Positions 36,651-47,096 of a stretch of 64,000 bases of DNA are shown here, in pieces. Every line of letters starts with the position of its first letter. The first letter of the stretch is position 1. Location: assembly GCF_030160835.1 (NCBI RefSeq), contig NZ_BSPC01000080.1:1-64000 (forward strand), given 5' to 3'. The notes beneath the pieces are model-generated. The model searched no databases. It worked only from the letters and a program-made list of their open reading frames with translations, and was not told the origin of the DNA. A program made the position numbers and the translations under genes. The DNA comes from Labrys miyagiensis (lineage in GTDB: Bacteria > Pseudomonadota > Alphaproteobacteria > Rhizobiales > Labraceae).

Positions 36651-36835
36651 GCGGTCTGCGGCTCGAATGAACAACGCATTTTGAGTATTCGGCCGCCCCA
36701 ACGTCATTTGCCGGTTTGCGCCCTTCGAATCTTGCTCTATGGGATGGCCGCCGCGCATGAGGGTTCTATCCCGGCTCGGTTTCACGCCGTGTCGCCCGGC
36801 GGCGGACCTGTAGTGGCGGACCTGGAGTTAAGTCG

Positions 36836-37603
36836 ATGACCTATTGCGTGGGAATTTCGGTTCGCGAGGGCCTGGTGATGATCGCCGACACACGCACCAA
36901 TGCCGGCATCGACAATATCGCTACCTTCCGCAAGCTGCATGTCATCGAGGAACCGGGCGAGCGCATCATGGTCGTGTGCACCTCGGGCAACCTCTCCGTC
37001 AGTCAGGCGGTGCTCAACTATCTGCAGGAGGGCATCGAGAACCCCGACACCGGCGCGCTTGACACGCTGCTGACCATGCCGAGCATGTTCAAGGCCGCGC
37101 AGCTGATCGGCCGTGCCATCCGCACCGTCTACGCCACCGACGGCAGGAGCCTTGAGGAGCATAACGGCCGCTTCGACGTTGCCCTCCTATTCGGCGGCCA
37201 GATCAAGGGCGGCAAGATGCGGCTCTTCATGATCTATTCCGCCGGCAACTTCATCGAGGTGACCGTCGACACGCCCTATCTGCAGATCGGCGAGCACAAA
37301 TACGGCAAGCCCATCCTCGACCGCGCCGTCAATTACAACACCGATATCGGCGATGCCCTGAAGGTGGGCCTGATCTCGATGGATTCGACCATGCGCTCCA
37401 ATCTCGGCGTCGGCATGCCGATCGACATCCTCGTGGCGCGGCGCGATGCGTTCAAGGCCGAGATCAATCACCGCATCGAGCCGGGCGAACCCTATTACCA
37501 CGACCTGCGCGAGCGCTGGTCCGCGGCTCTACGCGCCGCCCATATCGCCATCCCGCGCCCGCCCTACGCCACTGGCAAGAGCGGCGTGCTGGACGTGGAG
37601 TGA
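36836..37603 (+). CDS. anbu: Anbu, proteasome-type self-compartmentalising peptidase
   Basis: This 255-residue protein belongs to the Anbu (bacterial proteasome homologue, BPH) family, Ntn hydrolases related to HslV and the 20S beta subunit. Met removal would expose Thr2 in MTYCVGIS as the nucleophile; Asp in MIADTRTN and the later Lys and Gly motifs fit the fold. Substrate and physiological role are unknown, but the family is linked with the ATP-grasp, Alpha-E and transglutaminase-like genes, which here lie 11 kb upstream on the same strand. GGAG lies about nine bases before the ATG. Confidence 0.93.
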   Translation: MTYCVGISVREGLVMIADTRTNAGIDNIATFRKLHVIEEPGERIMVVCTSGNLSVSQAVLNYLQEGIENPDTGALDTLLTMPSMFKAAQLIGRAIRTVYATDGRSLEEHNGRFDVALLFGGQIKGGKMRLFMIYSAGNFIEVTVDTPYLQIGEHKYGKPILDRAVNYNTDIGDALKVGLISMDSTMRSNLGVGMPIDILVARRDAFKAEINHRIEPGEPYYHDLRERWSAALRAAHIAIPRPPYATGKSGVLDVE

Positions 37604-37636
37604 GAGATCCTGGGAGCGCAGGCAAGTCACACCTCT

Positions 37637-37732
37637 TCGTGATCGGATGTGATCCTCAATCCGCCTGACCTGTCTGGCGCAAGGCGGCTTGTCCCACTAT
37701 TCCGACATGCAACCGTACTATCACAGGTCCTT
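37637..37732. promoter_or_regulatory. doxX leader with sequence shared with the 56.8-kb gap
   Basis: TCGTGATCGGATGTGAT (37637-37653) and ACAGGTCCTT (37723-37732) recur, with one mismatch in the first and none in the second, at 56759-56775 and 56793-56802. The second word includes the likely ribosome-binding site of doxX. Meaning unknown. Confidence 0.4.
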
Positions 37733-37733
37733 C

Positions 37734-38135
37734 ATGTCGCAATCGTCTTCAGAAACCGGGCTGCACCTGCATGCTCCCGCCATCCTCTCCCTGCTGCGCA
37801 TCGTCGTCGGCTTGGCCTTCATGGAGCATGGCACGCAGAAACTCTTCGGCTTTCCTGCCGGCGACCATGCGATCGCGGCCTTCAGCCTGTTGTGGTTTGC
37901 GGGCGTGCTGGAAGCGCTTGGCGGGCTGCTCATTGCGCTTGGCCTGTTCACCCGCCCCGTGGCTTTCATCCTGTCGGGCGAAATGGCCTTCGCCTATTTC
38001 ATGGCCCACTTTCCCAGGTCGTTCTTTCCGGCGCTGAACGGGGGCGATGCCGCGATCCTGTACTGCTTCTTCTTCCTTTATCTGGTCTTCGCCGGCCCTG
38101 GCCCCTACAGCGTCGACGCGGCACGCGAGGGTTGA
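37734..38135 (+). CDS. DoxX-family membrane protein
   Basis: This 133-residue protein has four predicted helices and the DoxX signature near the first (RIVVGLAFMEHGTQKLFGFP), then GGLLIALGLFTRPVAFILSGEMAFAYFMAHFP (cut here to GGLLIALGLFTRP) and a C-terminal LVFAGPGPYSVD. The function of such small DoxX proteins is uncertain; relatives take part in thiosulfate oxidation or redox homeostasis at the membrane. I used the ATG at 37734; a run of in-frame codons upstream lacks conservation. It is transcribed alone after the Anbu gene. Confidence 0.87.
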   Translation: MSQSSSETGLHLHAPAILSLLRIVVGLAFMEHGTQKLFGFPAGDHAIAAFSLLWFAGVLEALGGLLIALGLFTRPVAFILSGEMAFAYFMAHFPRSFFPALNGGDAAILYCFFFLYLVFAGPGPYSVDAAREG

Positions 38136-38400
38136 ACACGCACAAAGAAGTAGGCTTCCGCATGCCTTTCCCAAGGGCAGGCCTCTCCCTAATATCAGAT
38201 CGACAATATCAAAGCCTGACATTAGGTTGCGCTGCGGAATCGGTCCTGGGGACCGGCTCCGCCCTGATCTTGCCGGAGAGCGCAAAAGCCTCCATCGAGA
38301 TTAGGGCGCAATTCGAGGCTAGATCGAGGCTGTCGGGGTTATCGGCCGCTTGGGCTTTCATGGCGCCAAGGGCGTTGGTGTTGTTTGCCGGACTGGAAGA

Positions 38401-38808
38401 ATGAAAAGAATACTGGTTTCGATCGCCCTGTTGGCTATTGCCGTCTCCCCTGTCCTCGCCCGCCAGACAAATCGGCAAAGCAAGACCGAAGCCGGCCTTG
38501 CCAAGCTCGCTCCATCGGACCGCTTCCAGCAGGTCTGTGACATCGAGCTGATGGAGCGCCTGCGCCGGGCCGGGCAGCCGTACAACAAGCCGGACAGCGT
38601 CATCGCCTATGCCCTGGGCGATCCCGCCATTTCAGGCGACGTGCTGAAAGGCGATGGCGGCGCCTTTCGCAGCGGCGGCATGTGGTATCAGTATTCCTTC
38701 ACCTGCTCGGCCACGCCCGACCGCATGAAGGTAATCACGTTGGACTACAAGGTGGGCCAGGCCGTGCCGCGCGGCGAGTGGGACGCGCACGGGCTGTCGA
38801 TCCATTGA
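38401..38808 (+). CDS. DUF930-family secreted protein
   Basis: This 135-residue protein has an N-terminal signal peptide (MKRILVSIALLAIAVSPVLA) and a conserved domain around LAPSDRFQQVCDIELMERL, AYALGDPAISGD, FRSGGMWYQYSFTC and KVITLDYKVGQAVP, which I recognise as DUF930, a family largely restricted to Rhizobiales. Two Cys (in QVCDIE and SFTCSA) could form a disulfide in the periplasm. Function unknown. The 265-base gap upstream shows no other gene. Confidence 0.8.
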   Translation: MKRILVSIALLAIAVSPVLARQTNRQSKTEAGLAKLAPSDRFQQVCDIELMERLRRAGQPYNKPDSVIAYALGDPAISGDVLKGDGGAFRSGGMWYQYSFTCSATPDRMKVITLDYKVGQAVPRGEWDAHGLSIH

Positions 38809-39032
38809 AAAGAACCCCCGACGCGCAACGGACAAGACCGGGCCAAATGGTGAAGCCGCCGGCATTGTGACACGCAATCAGCGTTTCCCCGTCAAGTCGA
38901 TGGCCCGCGATCCGCTGCAGGCGGTGGAACGGGGCTGGAACACTTGCCGCGGACAGGCGATACGCCTTCGTACGGAGCAACAATCGCGGCCGTTTCCCTG
39001 TTTGGCCAGCCGCGACATGCCTGACATGCTGC

Positions 39033-39827
39033 TCAGAAGATTGCCAGCGCGCCCTGGAAAATCAGGTAGCCGAGGCCGGCGGTGATCAGCAGGCCGAGGC
39101 TGGTGGCAATATAGCCGGCCAGGATCACCGCGCCGTCCCGCTCCACCAAGCCGAGGCCGAGGATGCAGATCGGAATGCCCAGTGGGATATTGCCGATGAT
39201 CGGGATCGGCAGGAGCAGCGCCAGGCCGAGGATCAGCCCGACGATGCCGACGATGCGCCGCGAGCGGGCATCGGCGAAGACGGACAAACGGGGCTTGGCG
39301 AAGCGCTCCACCCATTGGATCCAGGGTTCAGCCTTGGTGACGATGCGCTGCAGGTCCTTGCGGGCAAAGCTGCGCTTGGCGAGGAACTGCGGCAGCCAGA
39401 GATTGTCGCGCCCCATCACCATCTGCGCCGCGATGAGGGCCACGATGATACCGCAGATGACGGGAATGCCGGGCGGCATGGGCAGGCAGTTGGGAATGCC
39501 GAACAGCAGGAAGAGGATGCCGAAGGCACGGTTCCGCATGGCGACAGTCAGGTCACCGAAATAGATGCGCTCATCCCCTTCCGCCGACGCGATCGCTGCG
39601 AGAAGTTCGGAGGTTCGGGGGGTACGTGGTTCCAAAATGGGCAGACTCGAGGGTTCGTTGGCGCGCTTATAGTCAGACTCTACGACAATTTCGAGATGAT
39701 TATGGGAATGGCTACCATTCCCGCGTGTCGGGGCCGTGATTTCAGGCGAGTGTTGTGCTTTTGCCGCACCGGCTTTCGGTCGCCGCCAAACTTCGCCAAA
39801 ATGACTGAAAACGTCGCGAAATCGCAC
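39033..39827 (-). CDS. exoD: ExoD-family exopolysaccharide synthesis protein
   Basis: This 264-residue membrane protein of the ExoD family was named for exopolysaccharide and alkali-tolerance phenotypes in Sinorhizobium. Its biochemical role is unknown. The conserved part starts at [21 protein letters not shown] (residue about 70, cut here) and continues with [17 protein letters not shown] and four helices. The first 65 residues from the GTG at 39827 are not ExoD-like and may not be translated; a TTG at 39635 is an alternative, giving 200 residues, but neither start has a strong ribosome-binding site. Confidence 0.78.
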   Translation of the reverse strand: MRFRDVFSHFGEVWRRPKAGAAKAQHSPEITAPTRGNGSHSHNHLEIVVESDYKRANEPSSLPILEPRTPRTSELLAAIASAEGDERIYFGDLTVAMRNRAFGILFLLFGIPNCLPMPPGIPVICGIIVALIAAQMVMGRDNLWLPQFLAKRSFARKDLQRIVTKAEPWIQWVERFAKPRLSVFADARSRRIVGIVGLILGLALLLPIPIIGNIPLGIPICILGLGLVERDGAVILAGYIATSLGLLITAGLGYLIFQGALAIF

Positions 39828-39983
39828 CCCATCTTTTCAAGCTTGTCACTTGACCGCCCAAAAACCGGGGTCCAGACTGGAATCATTCCGATCTGCTTTA
39901 TGAGAGTCTCTCGTTCCGCAGGCCCAATGACGGGTACGGGGCACCAGAAGGGACAACAGGTCGCGAACCGGTTGGAGGACCCT

Positions 39984-40478
<495 letters not shown>

Positions 40479-40598
40479 GCCGTCCTTTTCTGTTGGATTC
40501 CCGCTCGTTTCTTCGGCGAAGCGCGCTTTGCCGGGGACATTAAGGCCGCCGACGAAGCGGCTTCGTCCTGTCATCAACGACGATGTGGAGAGAACGCT

Positions 40599-42968
40599 AT
40601 GACCGCCACGGGCGTGGGCGCACCGGTGCGCCGCAAGGAAGATTTCCGTTTCATCACCGGCAAGGGCAATTACACCGCCGACATTAACCGCGCAGGCCAG
40701 GCCTATGCCTATTTCCTGCGCTCGCCGCATGCACATGCCGCCATCAAGTCCATCGACATCGCAGCGGCTCGCAAGATGCCCGGGGTCATCGAGGTCCTCA
40801 CGGGTGAGGACCTCGCCGAGGACAAGATCGGCGGCCTGATCTGCGGCTGGATGATCCATTCCAAGGACGGTTCGCCGATGAAGGCCGGCGGCCATCCCGC
40901 GCTTGCCCAGGGCAAGGTGCGCTATGTCGGCGACCATGTCGCAGTGGTGCTGGCCGAGACCCTGGCGCAGGCCAAGGACGGCGCCGAGGCGATCAACGTC
41001 ACCTATGAGGTGCTGCCTGCCAGCGCCGACACCGCCAAGACGCAGGTCAAGGGCGCTCCGCAAGTCCATGCGGAAGCCGAAGACAACACCGTCTTCCGCT
41101 GGCATCTCGGCGTGAAAGACGCGACGGACGCCGCCTTCAAGGCGGCCAAGCACATCACCAGGCTGGAAATCGTCAACAACCGCCTGGTGCCCAACGCCAT
41201 CGAGCCGCGCGCCGCCATCGGCGACTACGACTCGGGAACCGAGACCTATACGCTCCACACCACCTCGCAAAATCCTCATGTGGCGAGGCTGGTGCTCTCC
41301 GCCTTCGTCGGCATCGCGCCCGAAAACAAATTGCGCGTGATCGCACCGGATGTCGGCGGCGGCTTCGGCTCCAAGATCTTCATCTATGCCGAGGAGACGA
41401 TCTGCGTCTGGGCCGCCAAGCGTATCAACCGGCCGGTGAAGTGGACGGGCGACCGCTCAGAGGCCTTCCTGGCCGATGCGCATGGGCGCGACCATGTCAC
41501 CCAGGCCGAACTTGCGGTGGACACCAACAACAGGATCACCGGGCTTCGCGTTCACACCATCGCCAATCTCGGAGCGTATCTGTCCACCTTCTCCTCGTCG
41601 GTGCCGACCTATCTCTACGCCCCGCTGCTCTCAGGCCAATACGACATCCCGGCGATCTATGCCGAGGTGGACGGCGTCTACACCAACACGGCGCCGGTGG
41701 ACGCCTATCGCGGCGCCGGGCGGCCGGAGGCGACCTATGTGGTCGAGCGCCTGATCGAGGTTGCGGCCCGCGAGCTCGGCCTGGATCCGGCCAAGTTCCG
41801 CAGGAAGAACTTCGTCAAATCCTTCCCGCACCAGACGCCGGTGATCATGATGTATGATGCCGGCGACTATAATGCCTCGCTCGACAAGGCGATGGAGATG
41901 CACGACGTCAAGGGCTTCGGTGCCCGCCGCCGGGCCTCCGAACGTGCCGGCAAACTCAGGGGCCTGGGCTATTCGGCCTATATCGAGGCCTGCGGCATCG
42001 CGCCGTCGGCGGCGGTCGGCTCGCTCGGCGCCGGCGTGGGCCTGTGGGAATCGGCCGAGGTGCGCGTCAACCCGATCGGCACGGTAGAGGTGCTGACCGG
42101 ATCGCACAGCCATGGCCAGGGCCATGAGACCACCTTCGCCCAGCTCGTTTCCGACCGGCTCGGCATTCCCATCGACTCCGTCTCGGTGGTGCACGGCGAC
42201 ACCGACAAGGTGCAGTTCGGCATGGGTACCTATGGCTCGCGCTCCGGCGCGGTCGGCATGTCGGCCATCGTCAAGGCGGTCGACAAGGTCATCGCCAAGG
42301 GCAAGAAGGTCGCCTCCTATGTGCTCGAAGCCTCCGAAGGCGATATCGAGTTCAAGGATGGGCGCTTCTCGGTGGCGGGTACCGACAAGGGCCTCGCCTT
42401 TGGGGAAGTCGCGCTGCAGGCCTATATCGCCCATAAATTCTCCGGCCAGGACCTCGAGCCGGGGCTCAAGGAAGGCGCCTTCTACGATCCGACCAACTTC
42501 ACCTTCCCGGCCGGCGTCCATATCTGCGAGGTGGAGATCGATCCGGAAACCGGCGTCACCACCATCGACCGCTGGACGGCGGTGGATGATTTCGGCGAGC
42601 TCATCAATCCGATGATCGTCGAGGGCCAGGTGCATGGCGGCATCGCCCAGGGCGTCGGCCAGGCCCTGCTCGAAGGCGCGATCTATGACAAGGACGGCCA
42701 GCTGTTGACGGCATCCTACATGGACTACTGCATGCCGCGGGCCGACGATCTACCCTCCTTCACCATCGGCGTGACCAAGACCGCCTGCCCGTCCAACCCC
42801 CTTGGCATCAAGGGTTGCGGCGAGGCCGGTGCGATCGCAGCCCCGCCGGCCGTGATGAACGCCATCACGGATGCCATCGGATTGGAGGATATCCCGATGC
42901 CGGCGTCGCCACAGGTGGTGTGGCAGGCCGTGCAGCGCGCCGCGAAGATGAAGAAGGCTGCGGAATAA
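40599..42968 (+). CDS. coxL: molybdenum hydroxylase large subunit, form II CoxL type
   Basis: This 789-residue subunit binds Mo-molybdopterin cytosine dinucleotide and holds the active site. The diagnostic loop at residues 369-375 reads AYRGAGR, the form II (putative CO dehydrogenase) signature, not AYXCSFR of genuine form [24 protein letters not shown] and [17 protein letters not shown] are typical xanthine-oxidase-family motifs. CO oxidation by form II is disputed, so the substrate could be another small molecule or aldehyde. It follows the small subunit after 120 bases and precedes a REPIN-like element and the medium subunit. Confidence 0.93.
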   Translation: MTATGVGAPVRRKEDFRFITGKGNYTADINRAGQAYAYFLRSPHAHAAIKSIDIAAARKMPGVIEVLTGEDLAEDKIGGLICGWMIHSKDGSPMKAGGHPALAQGKVRYVGDHVAVVLAETLAQAKDGAEAINVTYEVLPASADTAKTQVKGAPQVHAEAEDNTVFRWHLGVKDATDAAFKAAKHITRLEIVNNRLVPNAIEPRAAIGDYDSGTETYTLHTTSQNPHVARLVLSAFVGIAPENKLRVIAPDVGGGFGSKIFIYAEETICVWAAKRINRPVKWTGDRSEAFLADAHGRDHVTQAELAVDTNNRITGLRVHTIANLGAYLSTFSSSVPTYLYAPLLSGQYDIPAIYAEVDGVYTNTAPVDAYRGAGRPEATYVVERLIEVAARELGLDPAKFRRKNFVKSFPHQTPVIMMYDAGDYNASLDKAMEMHDVKGFGARRRASERAGKLRGLGYSAYIEACGIAPSAAVGSLGAGVGLWESAEVRVNPIGTVEVLTGSHSHGQGHETTFAQLVSDRLGIPIDSVSVVHGDTDKVQFGMGTYGSRSGAVGMSAIVKAVDKVIAKGKKVASYVLEASEGDIEFKDGRFSVAGTDKGLAFGEVALQAYIAHKFSGQDLEPGLKEGAFYDPTNFTFPAGVHICEVEIDPETGVTTIDRWTAVDDFGELINPMIVEGQVHGGIAQGVGQALLEGAIYDKDGQLLTASYMDYCMPRADDLPSFTIGVTKTACPSNPLGIKGCGEAGAIAAPPAVMNAITDAIGLEDIPMPASPQVVWQAVQRAAKMKKAAE

Positions 42969-43048
42969 TGGAGTGGCGGTCTCCGGCCGCCATCGACCCT
43001 TCCGCAGACACCGCGTTTCCAAGATGGCGGTCGGAGACCGCCACTCCA
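42969..43048. repeat. REPIN-like inverted repeat, family C
   Basis: Arms at 42969-42994 (core GAGTGGCGGTCTCCGGCCGC) and 43023-43048 are near-perfect inverted copies separated by 28 bases. It begins one base after the large-subunit stop and ends about 30 bases before the medium-subunit start, inside the molybdenum hydroxylase operon. Confidence 0.9.
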
Positions 43049-43079
43049 AATTCATTCCACCTCCCTCAGGAGATGATCC

Positions 43080-43877
43080 ATGTATCCCTTTACCTATCAG
43101 CGCCCCACCTCCGTACGCGGCGCCGTCGCCGCCCTCTCGAAGGCCGAAGAGGGCAAATTGCTCGCCGGCGGCCACACGCTGCTGCCGACCATGAAGCTGC
43201 GCCTTGCGAGTCCCTCCACCCTGATCGACCTCACCAGGATCGAAGCCCTGCGCGGCATCGAGGTGAAGGGCCGCAACCTCGTGATCGGCGCCACCACCAC
43301 GCATGCCGAGGTGGCCAGCAGCGCCGCGGTGGGCGAGGCCCTCCCGGCGCTCGCGGCCCTCGCCCTTCTGATCGGTGATCCCGCCGTGCGCAGCCGTGGC
43401 ACCATCGGCGGCTCGATCGCCAACAATGATCCGGCGGCTGATTATCCCGCGGCGGCCCTCGCCCTCGGCGCGACCATCGTCACCAACAAGCGCAAGATCC
43501 CGGCGGACGAGTTCTTCACTGGCCTGTTCGACACGGCGCTGGATGAAGGCGAGATCATCACCAAGGTCTCCTTCCCCATCCCCGCCAAGGCGGCCTATGA
43601 GAAGTTCCCCAATCCCGCCTCGCGCTATGCGCTGGTCGGCGTCTTCGTCGCCAAAAAGGGCAGCGCGGTGCGCGTGGCCGTCACGGGTGCGGGCTCGGAC
43701 GGGGTGTTCCGCCACACCAAGGCCGAAGAGGCGCTGGCGACCCGCTTCCATGCCAAATCGCTCGAGGGCGTGTCGATAGAGGCCAAGGGGCTTAACGGTG
43801 ATATCCATGCCAGTGCCGAATATCGCGCCCATCTGATCGGCGTGCTGACCAGGCGCGCGGTTGCGGCGGCGAAGTGA
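43080..43877 (+). CDS. coxM: molybdenum hydroxylase medium (FAD) subunit
   Basis: This 265-residue FAD-binding subunit has the two flavin motifs AGGHTLLP (residues 29-36) and TIGGSIANNDPAAD (108-121), typical of CoxM/CutM. It passes electrons from the 2Fe-2S clusters to the acceptor, presumably quinone. The ATG follows CAGGAGATG. It completes the catalytic trio S-L-M; the macro-domain gene begins about 60 bases later on the same strand. Confidence 0.94.
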   Translation: MYPFTYQRPTSVRGAVAALSKAEEGKLLAGGHTLLPTMKLRLASPSTLIDLTRIEALRGIEVKGRNLVIGATTTHAEVASSAAVGEALPALAALALLIGDPAVRSRGTIGGSIANNDPAADYPAAALALGATIVTNKRKIPADEFFTGLFDTALDEGEIITKVSFPIPAKAAYEKFPNPASRYALVGVFVAKKGSAVRVAVTGAGSDGVFRHTKAEEALATRFHAKSLEGVSIEAKGLNGDIHASAEYRAHLIGVLTRRAVAAAK

Positions 43878-43936
43878 ATGTCGATAATTGCGGACGGGAA
43901 CCGCCCACGCGGCTTCCGTCCTCGATATGGAATGAG

Positions 43937-44503
43937 ATGATGGCCGATCCCGCTGTCGAGTTTTCCGCGCAATTGCCTGGTGCCCGGCTCGACGTCGTTA
44001 TCGCCAACATCACTACGCTCAAGCTGGACGCCATCGTCAATGCCGCCAATACCTCGCTGCTGGGCGGTGGCGGTGTCGACGGCGCCATCCATCGCGCCGC
44101 CGGGCCGGACCTCGTCGCGGAGTGCCGCATGCTGAACGGCTGCAAGGTGGGCGAGGCCAAGATCACCAAGGGATACAGGCTGCCGGCGAGGCATGTGATC
44201 CACACGGTCGGTCCCGTGTGGAATGGTGGGGCCGCGGGCGAACCCGAGAAGCTGCGATCCTGCTACCGCAACAGCCTCAAGGTCGCGGCCGCCAATGCCA
44301 TCGACTCCATAGCCTTCCCGGCCATCTCGACGGGCATCTACCGCTTCCCGCCAGACCTCGCCGCCGACATCGCGCTCGCAACGGTGATCGAGACCCTGCC
44401 CACTTTGGCGCCGGCGCCTTCACAGGTCATCTTCTGCTGTTTCGACGCCGCCACGGCGGCGCTTTACCGCCAGAGTTTCGAGAAAGCGAATTTGGTGATT
44501 TAG
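43937..44503 (+). CDS. macro-domain protein, O-acetyl-ADP-ribose deacetylase-like
   Basis: This 188-residue single macro domain of the YmdB/MacroD type binds ADP-ribose. Key motifs are IVNAANTSLLGGGGVDGAIHRAAG (residues about 36-59, cut to VNAANTSLLGGGGVDGAIH) and AISTGIYRFP near residue 135. It probably removes acetyl from O-acetyl-ADP-ribose or ADP-ribose from protein acidic residues. There are two adjacent ATGs at 43937; an upstream GTG start at 43874 is not conserved. It sits between the medium subunit and moxR, an unusual place for this family. Confidence 0.88.
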   Translation: MMADPAVEFSAQLPGARLDVVIANITTLKLDAIVNAANTSLLGGGGVDGAIHRAAGPDLVAECRMLNGCKVGEAKITKGYRLPARHVIHTVGPVWNGGAAGEPEKLRSCYRNSLKVAAANAIDSIAFPAISTGIYRFPPDLAADIALATVIETLPTLAPAPSQVIFCCFDAATAALYRQSFEKANLVI

Positions 44504-44602
44504 GCACGCCTTCATCGTCTGCCGCGATGAGATCGTGTCAAAAGGTTTTGCTTCGCCCCCGCCTGACTCGTCCTATAGTGCCGGGAGCTTCAGGAGATTG
44601 AA

Positions 44603-45520
44603 TTGCCGTCTGCCTTGCCCACTTCGATCGACGATACCGCCGCCTTGCTCTCCAGGGCCGATTACGTAGCAGGACGAGACCTTTCGACGGTGCTCTTTCT
44701 GGCCCTGCGCATGGGCCGCCCTCTCTTCCTCGAGGGTGAGGCCGGCGTCGGCAAGACCGAGATCGCAAAGGTGCTCTCCTCGACGCTGAACCGGCCCCTG
44801 ATCCGCCTGCAATGCTATGAGGGCCTCGACATTTCCTCGGCCGTTTATGAGTGGAACACCATGGCCCAGATGGTGGAGATCCGCCTAGCGGAGGCCAGCG
44901 GCGGCGTCGACCGGGCGGCGCTCGGCTCGGACCTGTTCTCCGAGCGCTTCCTGATCGCTCGCCCCATCCTCGAAGCGGTGCGCCCGCAGGCTGGCGGCGC
45001 GCCCATCCTGCTGATCGACGAGCTCGACCGCACCGACGAAGCCTTCGAGGCCTATCTCCTGGAGGTGCTCTCGGATTTCCAGGTCACCATCCCCGAATTC
45101 GGCACGGTGAAGGCAGCCTCGCCGCCTATCGTCATTATCACCTCCAACCGCACGCGCGAGATCCATGACGCGCTGAAGCGGCGCTGCCTTTATCACTGGG
45201 TCGATTATCCCAGTGCCGAGAACGAACTCGAGATCCTGCGCCGCAAGGTGCCGCATGTGCCGGCCAAGCTCTCGCGCGAAGTCATCGGCTTCGTGCAGGC
45301 CTTGCGTCGGGAGGACCTGTTCAAGGCGCCCGGCGTCGCCGAGATGCTGGACTGGGCCACGGCGCTTACCGAGCTCGACGCGGTGGCCCTCGACCCGGCC
45401 CTGGTCTCCGACACGCTCGGCGTCCTGCTGAAATACCAGGACGACATCGCCCGCCTGACCGGCAGCCAGGCCAGGCGGCTGCTCGATGGCGTGAAGGCCA
45501 GCAACAATGCCGCCGCCTGA
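44603..45520 (+). CDS. coxD: MoxR-family AAA ATPase, CoxD type
   Basis: This 305-residue AAA+ ATPase is a chaperone that matures the molybdenum hydroxylase active site. In CO dehydrogenase, CoxD is needed for sulfuration of the Mo and Cu site. Walker A is GEAGVGKT (residues 45-52) and Walker B LLIDELDR; the sensor segment IITSNRTREIHDALKRR is present. The TTG start at 44603 has CAGGAG six bases upstream and no better start exists. It overlaps the vWA partner gene by 14 bases, so the two are made together. Confidence 0.92.
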   Translation: MPSALPTSIDDTAALLSRADYVAGRDLSTVLFLALRMGRPLFLEGEAGVGKTEIAKVLSSTLNRPLIRLQCYEGLDISSAVYEWNTMAQMVEIRLAEASGGVDRAALGSDLFSERFLIARPILEAVRPQAGGAPILLIDELDRTDEAFEAYLLEVLSDFQVTIPEFGTVKAASPPIVIITSNRTREIHDALKRRCLYHWVDYPSAENELEILRRKVPHVPAKLSREVIGFVQALRREDLFKAPGVAEMLDWATALTELDAVALDPALVSDTLGVLLKYQDDIARLTGSQARRLLDGVKASNNAAA

Positions 45521-46727
45521 GCCGCCTGTCGTTACCCCCGGCAAGCTTGCCGACAACATCGCCTATTTCGCGAGGCTCCTGCGCGATGCCGGCCTGCCGG
45601 TCGGCCCCGCCTCCGTACTCGATGCCATCAGGGCGGTGGAGACCGTCGGCCTCGGCGGCAAGCAGGATTTCTACTGGACGCTGCACAGCGTGTTCGTCAC
45701 CCGGCACGAACAGTCGATCCTGTTTCATCAGGCCTTCGAGCTGTTCTGGCGCCAGCGCGCGCTCACCGAAAAACTCATTGCCATGATGTCGCCGCAGGCC
45801 ATCGCCGCCAGGGAGCCGCCCAAGCCCAAGGCGGGCTCGCAGCGTGTCAACGATGCCTTCTACAAGGAGCCGCCGCGCGAGGTCGAGGAAAGACAGCTTG
45901 TCGAGTTCGATGCCCGACTGACCATGTCGGAGCGCGAGATCCTCAAGCAGCGCGACTTCGCCCAGATGACGGCGGCCGAAATCGCGGCGGCCAAGCGCGA
46001 GATCGCGCAACTGCGCCTGCCCTATGACAATGTGCCGACGCGCCGCCTCATTGCCGGGGGCAAAGAGGTGATCGACCTGCGCCGCACCCTGCGCGCCGCC
46101 ATGCGCAGCGGCGGCAATCTCGTCAACATCGCCTATCGGGAAGTCGGCGAGAAGCACCCGCCCATCGTGGCGCTGTGCGACATCTCCGGCTCGATGGCCG
46201 ATTATTCGCGCCTTTTCCTGCATTTCCTGCACGCGATCTCGGAAAAGGGTCGGCGCGTGCATGGCTTCGTCTTCGCCACGCGTCTCACCAACATCACGCG
46301 TGCGCTGCGTACGCGCGACCCCGACGAGGCGCTGGAGCAGGCTTCCAAGGCCGTGAAGGATTGGGACGGCGGCACGCGCATCGCCCATTGCCTCGAGCGC
46401 TTCAACAAGGACTGGTCGCGCCGCGTGCTCGGCCAGGGCGCGCTGGTGCTGCTGATCACCGATGGGCTGGAGCGCCAGGTCGATGACGGCCTCGCCAAAG
46501 AACTCGACCGCTTGCACCGCTCCTGCCGGCGCCTGATCTGGCTCAACCCGCTGCTGCGCTTCGACGCTTTCGAGGCCCGCGCCGCCGGCATCAAGGCGAT
46601 GCTGCCGCATGTTGACGAATTCAGGACCATACACAATCTCAAGAGCATGGGAGATCTGGTCAAGGCCCTGGATCGCAAGGCTGACGCCTCCGCGGATCCG
46701 CGGACGTGGCTGAAGAAGGCCGGCTAA
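45507..46727 (+). CDS. coxE: CoxE-like vWA-domain protein
   Basis: This 406-residue vWA protein is the usual partner of MoxR/CoxD ATPases in maturing Mo or other metallo-enzymes. A complete MIDAS is visible: DISGSM (about residue 229-234), Thr in DGGTRIAH and Asp in ITDGLE. The N-terminal half is helical and specific to the family. Its start overlaps the coxD end by 14 bases in a different frame. It is the second of two vWA proteins in this window; the other is in the telA operon and unrelated in sequence outside the vWA motifs. Confidence 0.92.
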   Translation: MPPPEPPVVTPGKLADNIAYFARLLRDAGLPVGPASVLDAIRAVETVGLGGKQDFYWTLHSVFVTRHEQSILFHQAFELFWRQRALTEKLIAMMSPQAIAAREPPKPKAGSQRVNDAFYKEPPREVEERQLVEFDARLTMSEREILKQRDFAQMTAAEIAAAKREIAQLRLPYDNVPTRRLIAGGKEVIDLRRTLRAAMRSGGNLVNIAYREVGEKHPPIVALCDISGSMADYSRLFLHFLHAISEKGRRVHGFVFATRLTNITRALRTRDPDEALEQASKAVKDWDGGTRIAHCLERFNKDWSRRVLGQGALVLLITDGLERQVDDGLAKELDRLHRSCRRLIWLNPLLRFDAFEARAAGIKAMLPHVDEFRTIHNLKSMGDLVKALDRKADASADPRTWLKKAG

Positions 46728-46751
46728 GTCCCTTATTTGAGGAGCATTTTC

Positions 46752-47093
46752 ATGAGTGATACTGCAGCAAACCTGGCATCCGATGCCGATATCCTCGCCT
46801 CCGCCCAGCATTGGCGCGAGCAGGGCAAAGGTGTTGCCATCGCCACCGTGGTGGAAACCTGGGGCTCGGCGCCGCGCCCCACCGGCTCCAACCTCGTGAT
46901 CGACGAGGATGGCAATTTCCTCGGCTCCGTCTCGGGGGGCTGCGTCGAGGGCGCCGTGGTCACCGAGGCGCTCGACGTCATCCAGGAAGGCAAGCCGAAG
47001 ATGCTCGAATTCGGCGTGGCCGACGAAACGGCCTGGCGTGTCGGCCTTTCCTGCGGCGGCACCATCCGCGTCTATGTCGAAAAGCTGGATTGA
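46752..47093 (+). CDS. XdhC N-terminal-type domain protein
   Basis: This 113-residue protein has the XdhC/CoxI N-terminal domain (PF02625): VVETWGSAPRPTGSNLVID, SGGCVEGAVV and LSCGGTIRVYVE. XdhC proteins bind molybdenum cofactor and help insert its sulfurated form into the enzyme. In many bacteria this domain is fused to a C-terminal Rossmann domain; here it stands alone. AGGAG lies seven bases before the ATG at 46752. The companion gene starts three bases after this stop. Confidence 0.9.
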   Translation: MSDTAANLASDADILASAQHWREQGKGVAIATVVETWGSAPRPTGSNLVIDEDGNFLGSVSGGCVEGAVVTEALDVIQEGKPKMLEFGVADETAWRVGLSCGGTIRVYVEKLD

Positions 47094-47096
47094 CCG

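Noticed and set aside
43889-43918. Imperfect hairpin just before the macro-domain gene
   Set aside because: Twelve-base arms with two mismatches and a single hairpin; not a paired REPIN element and no T run, so no call made.
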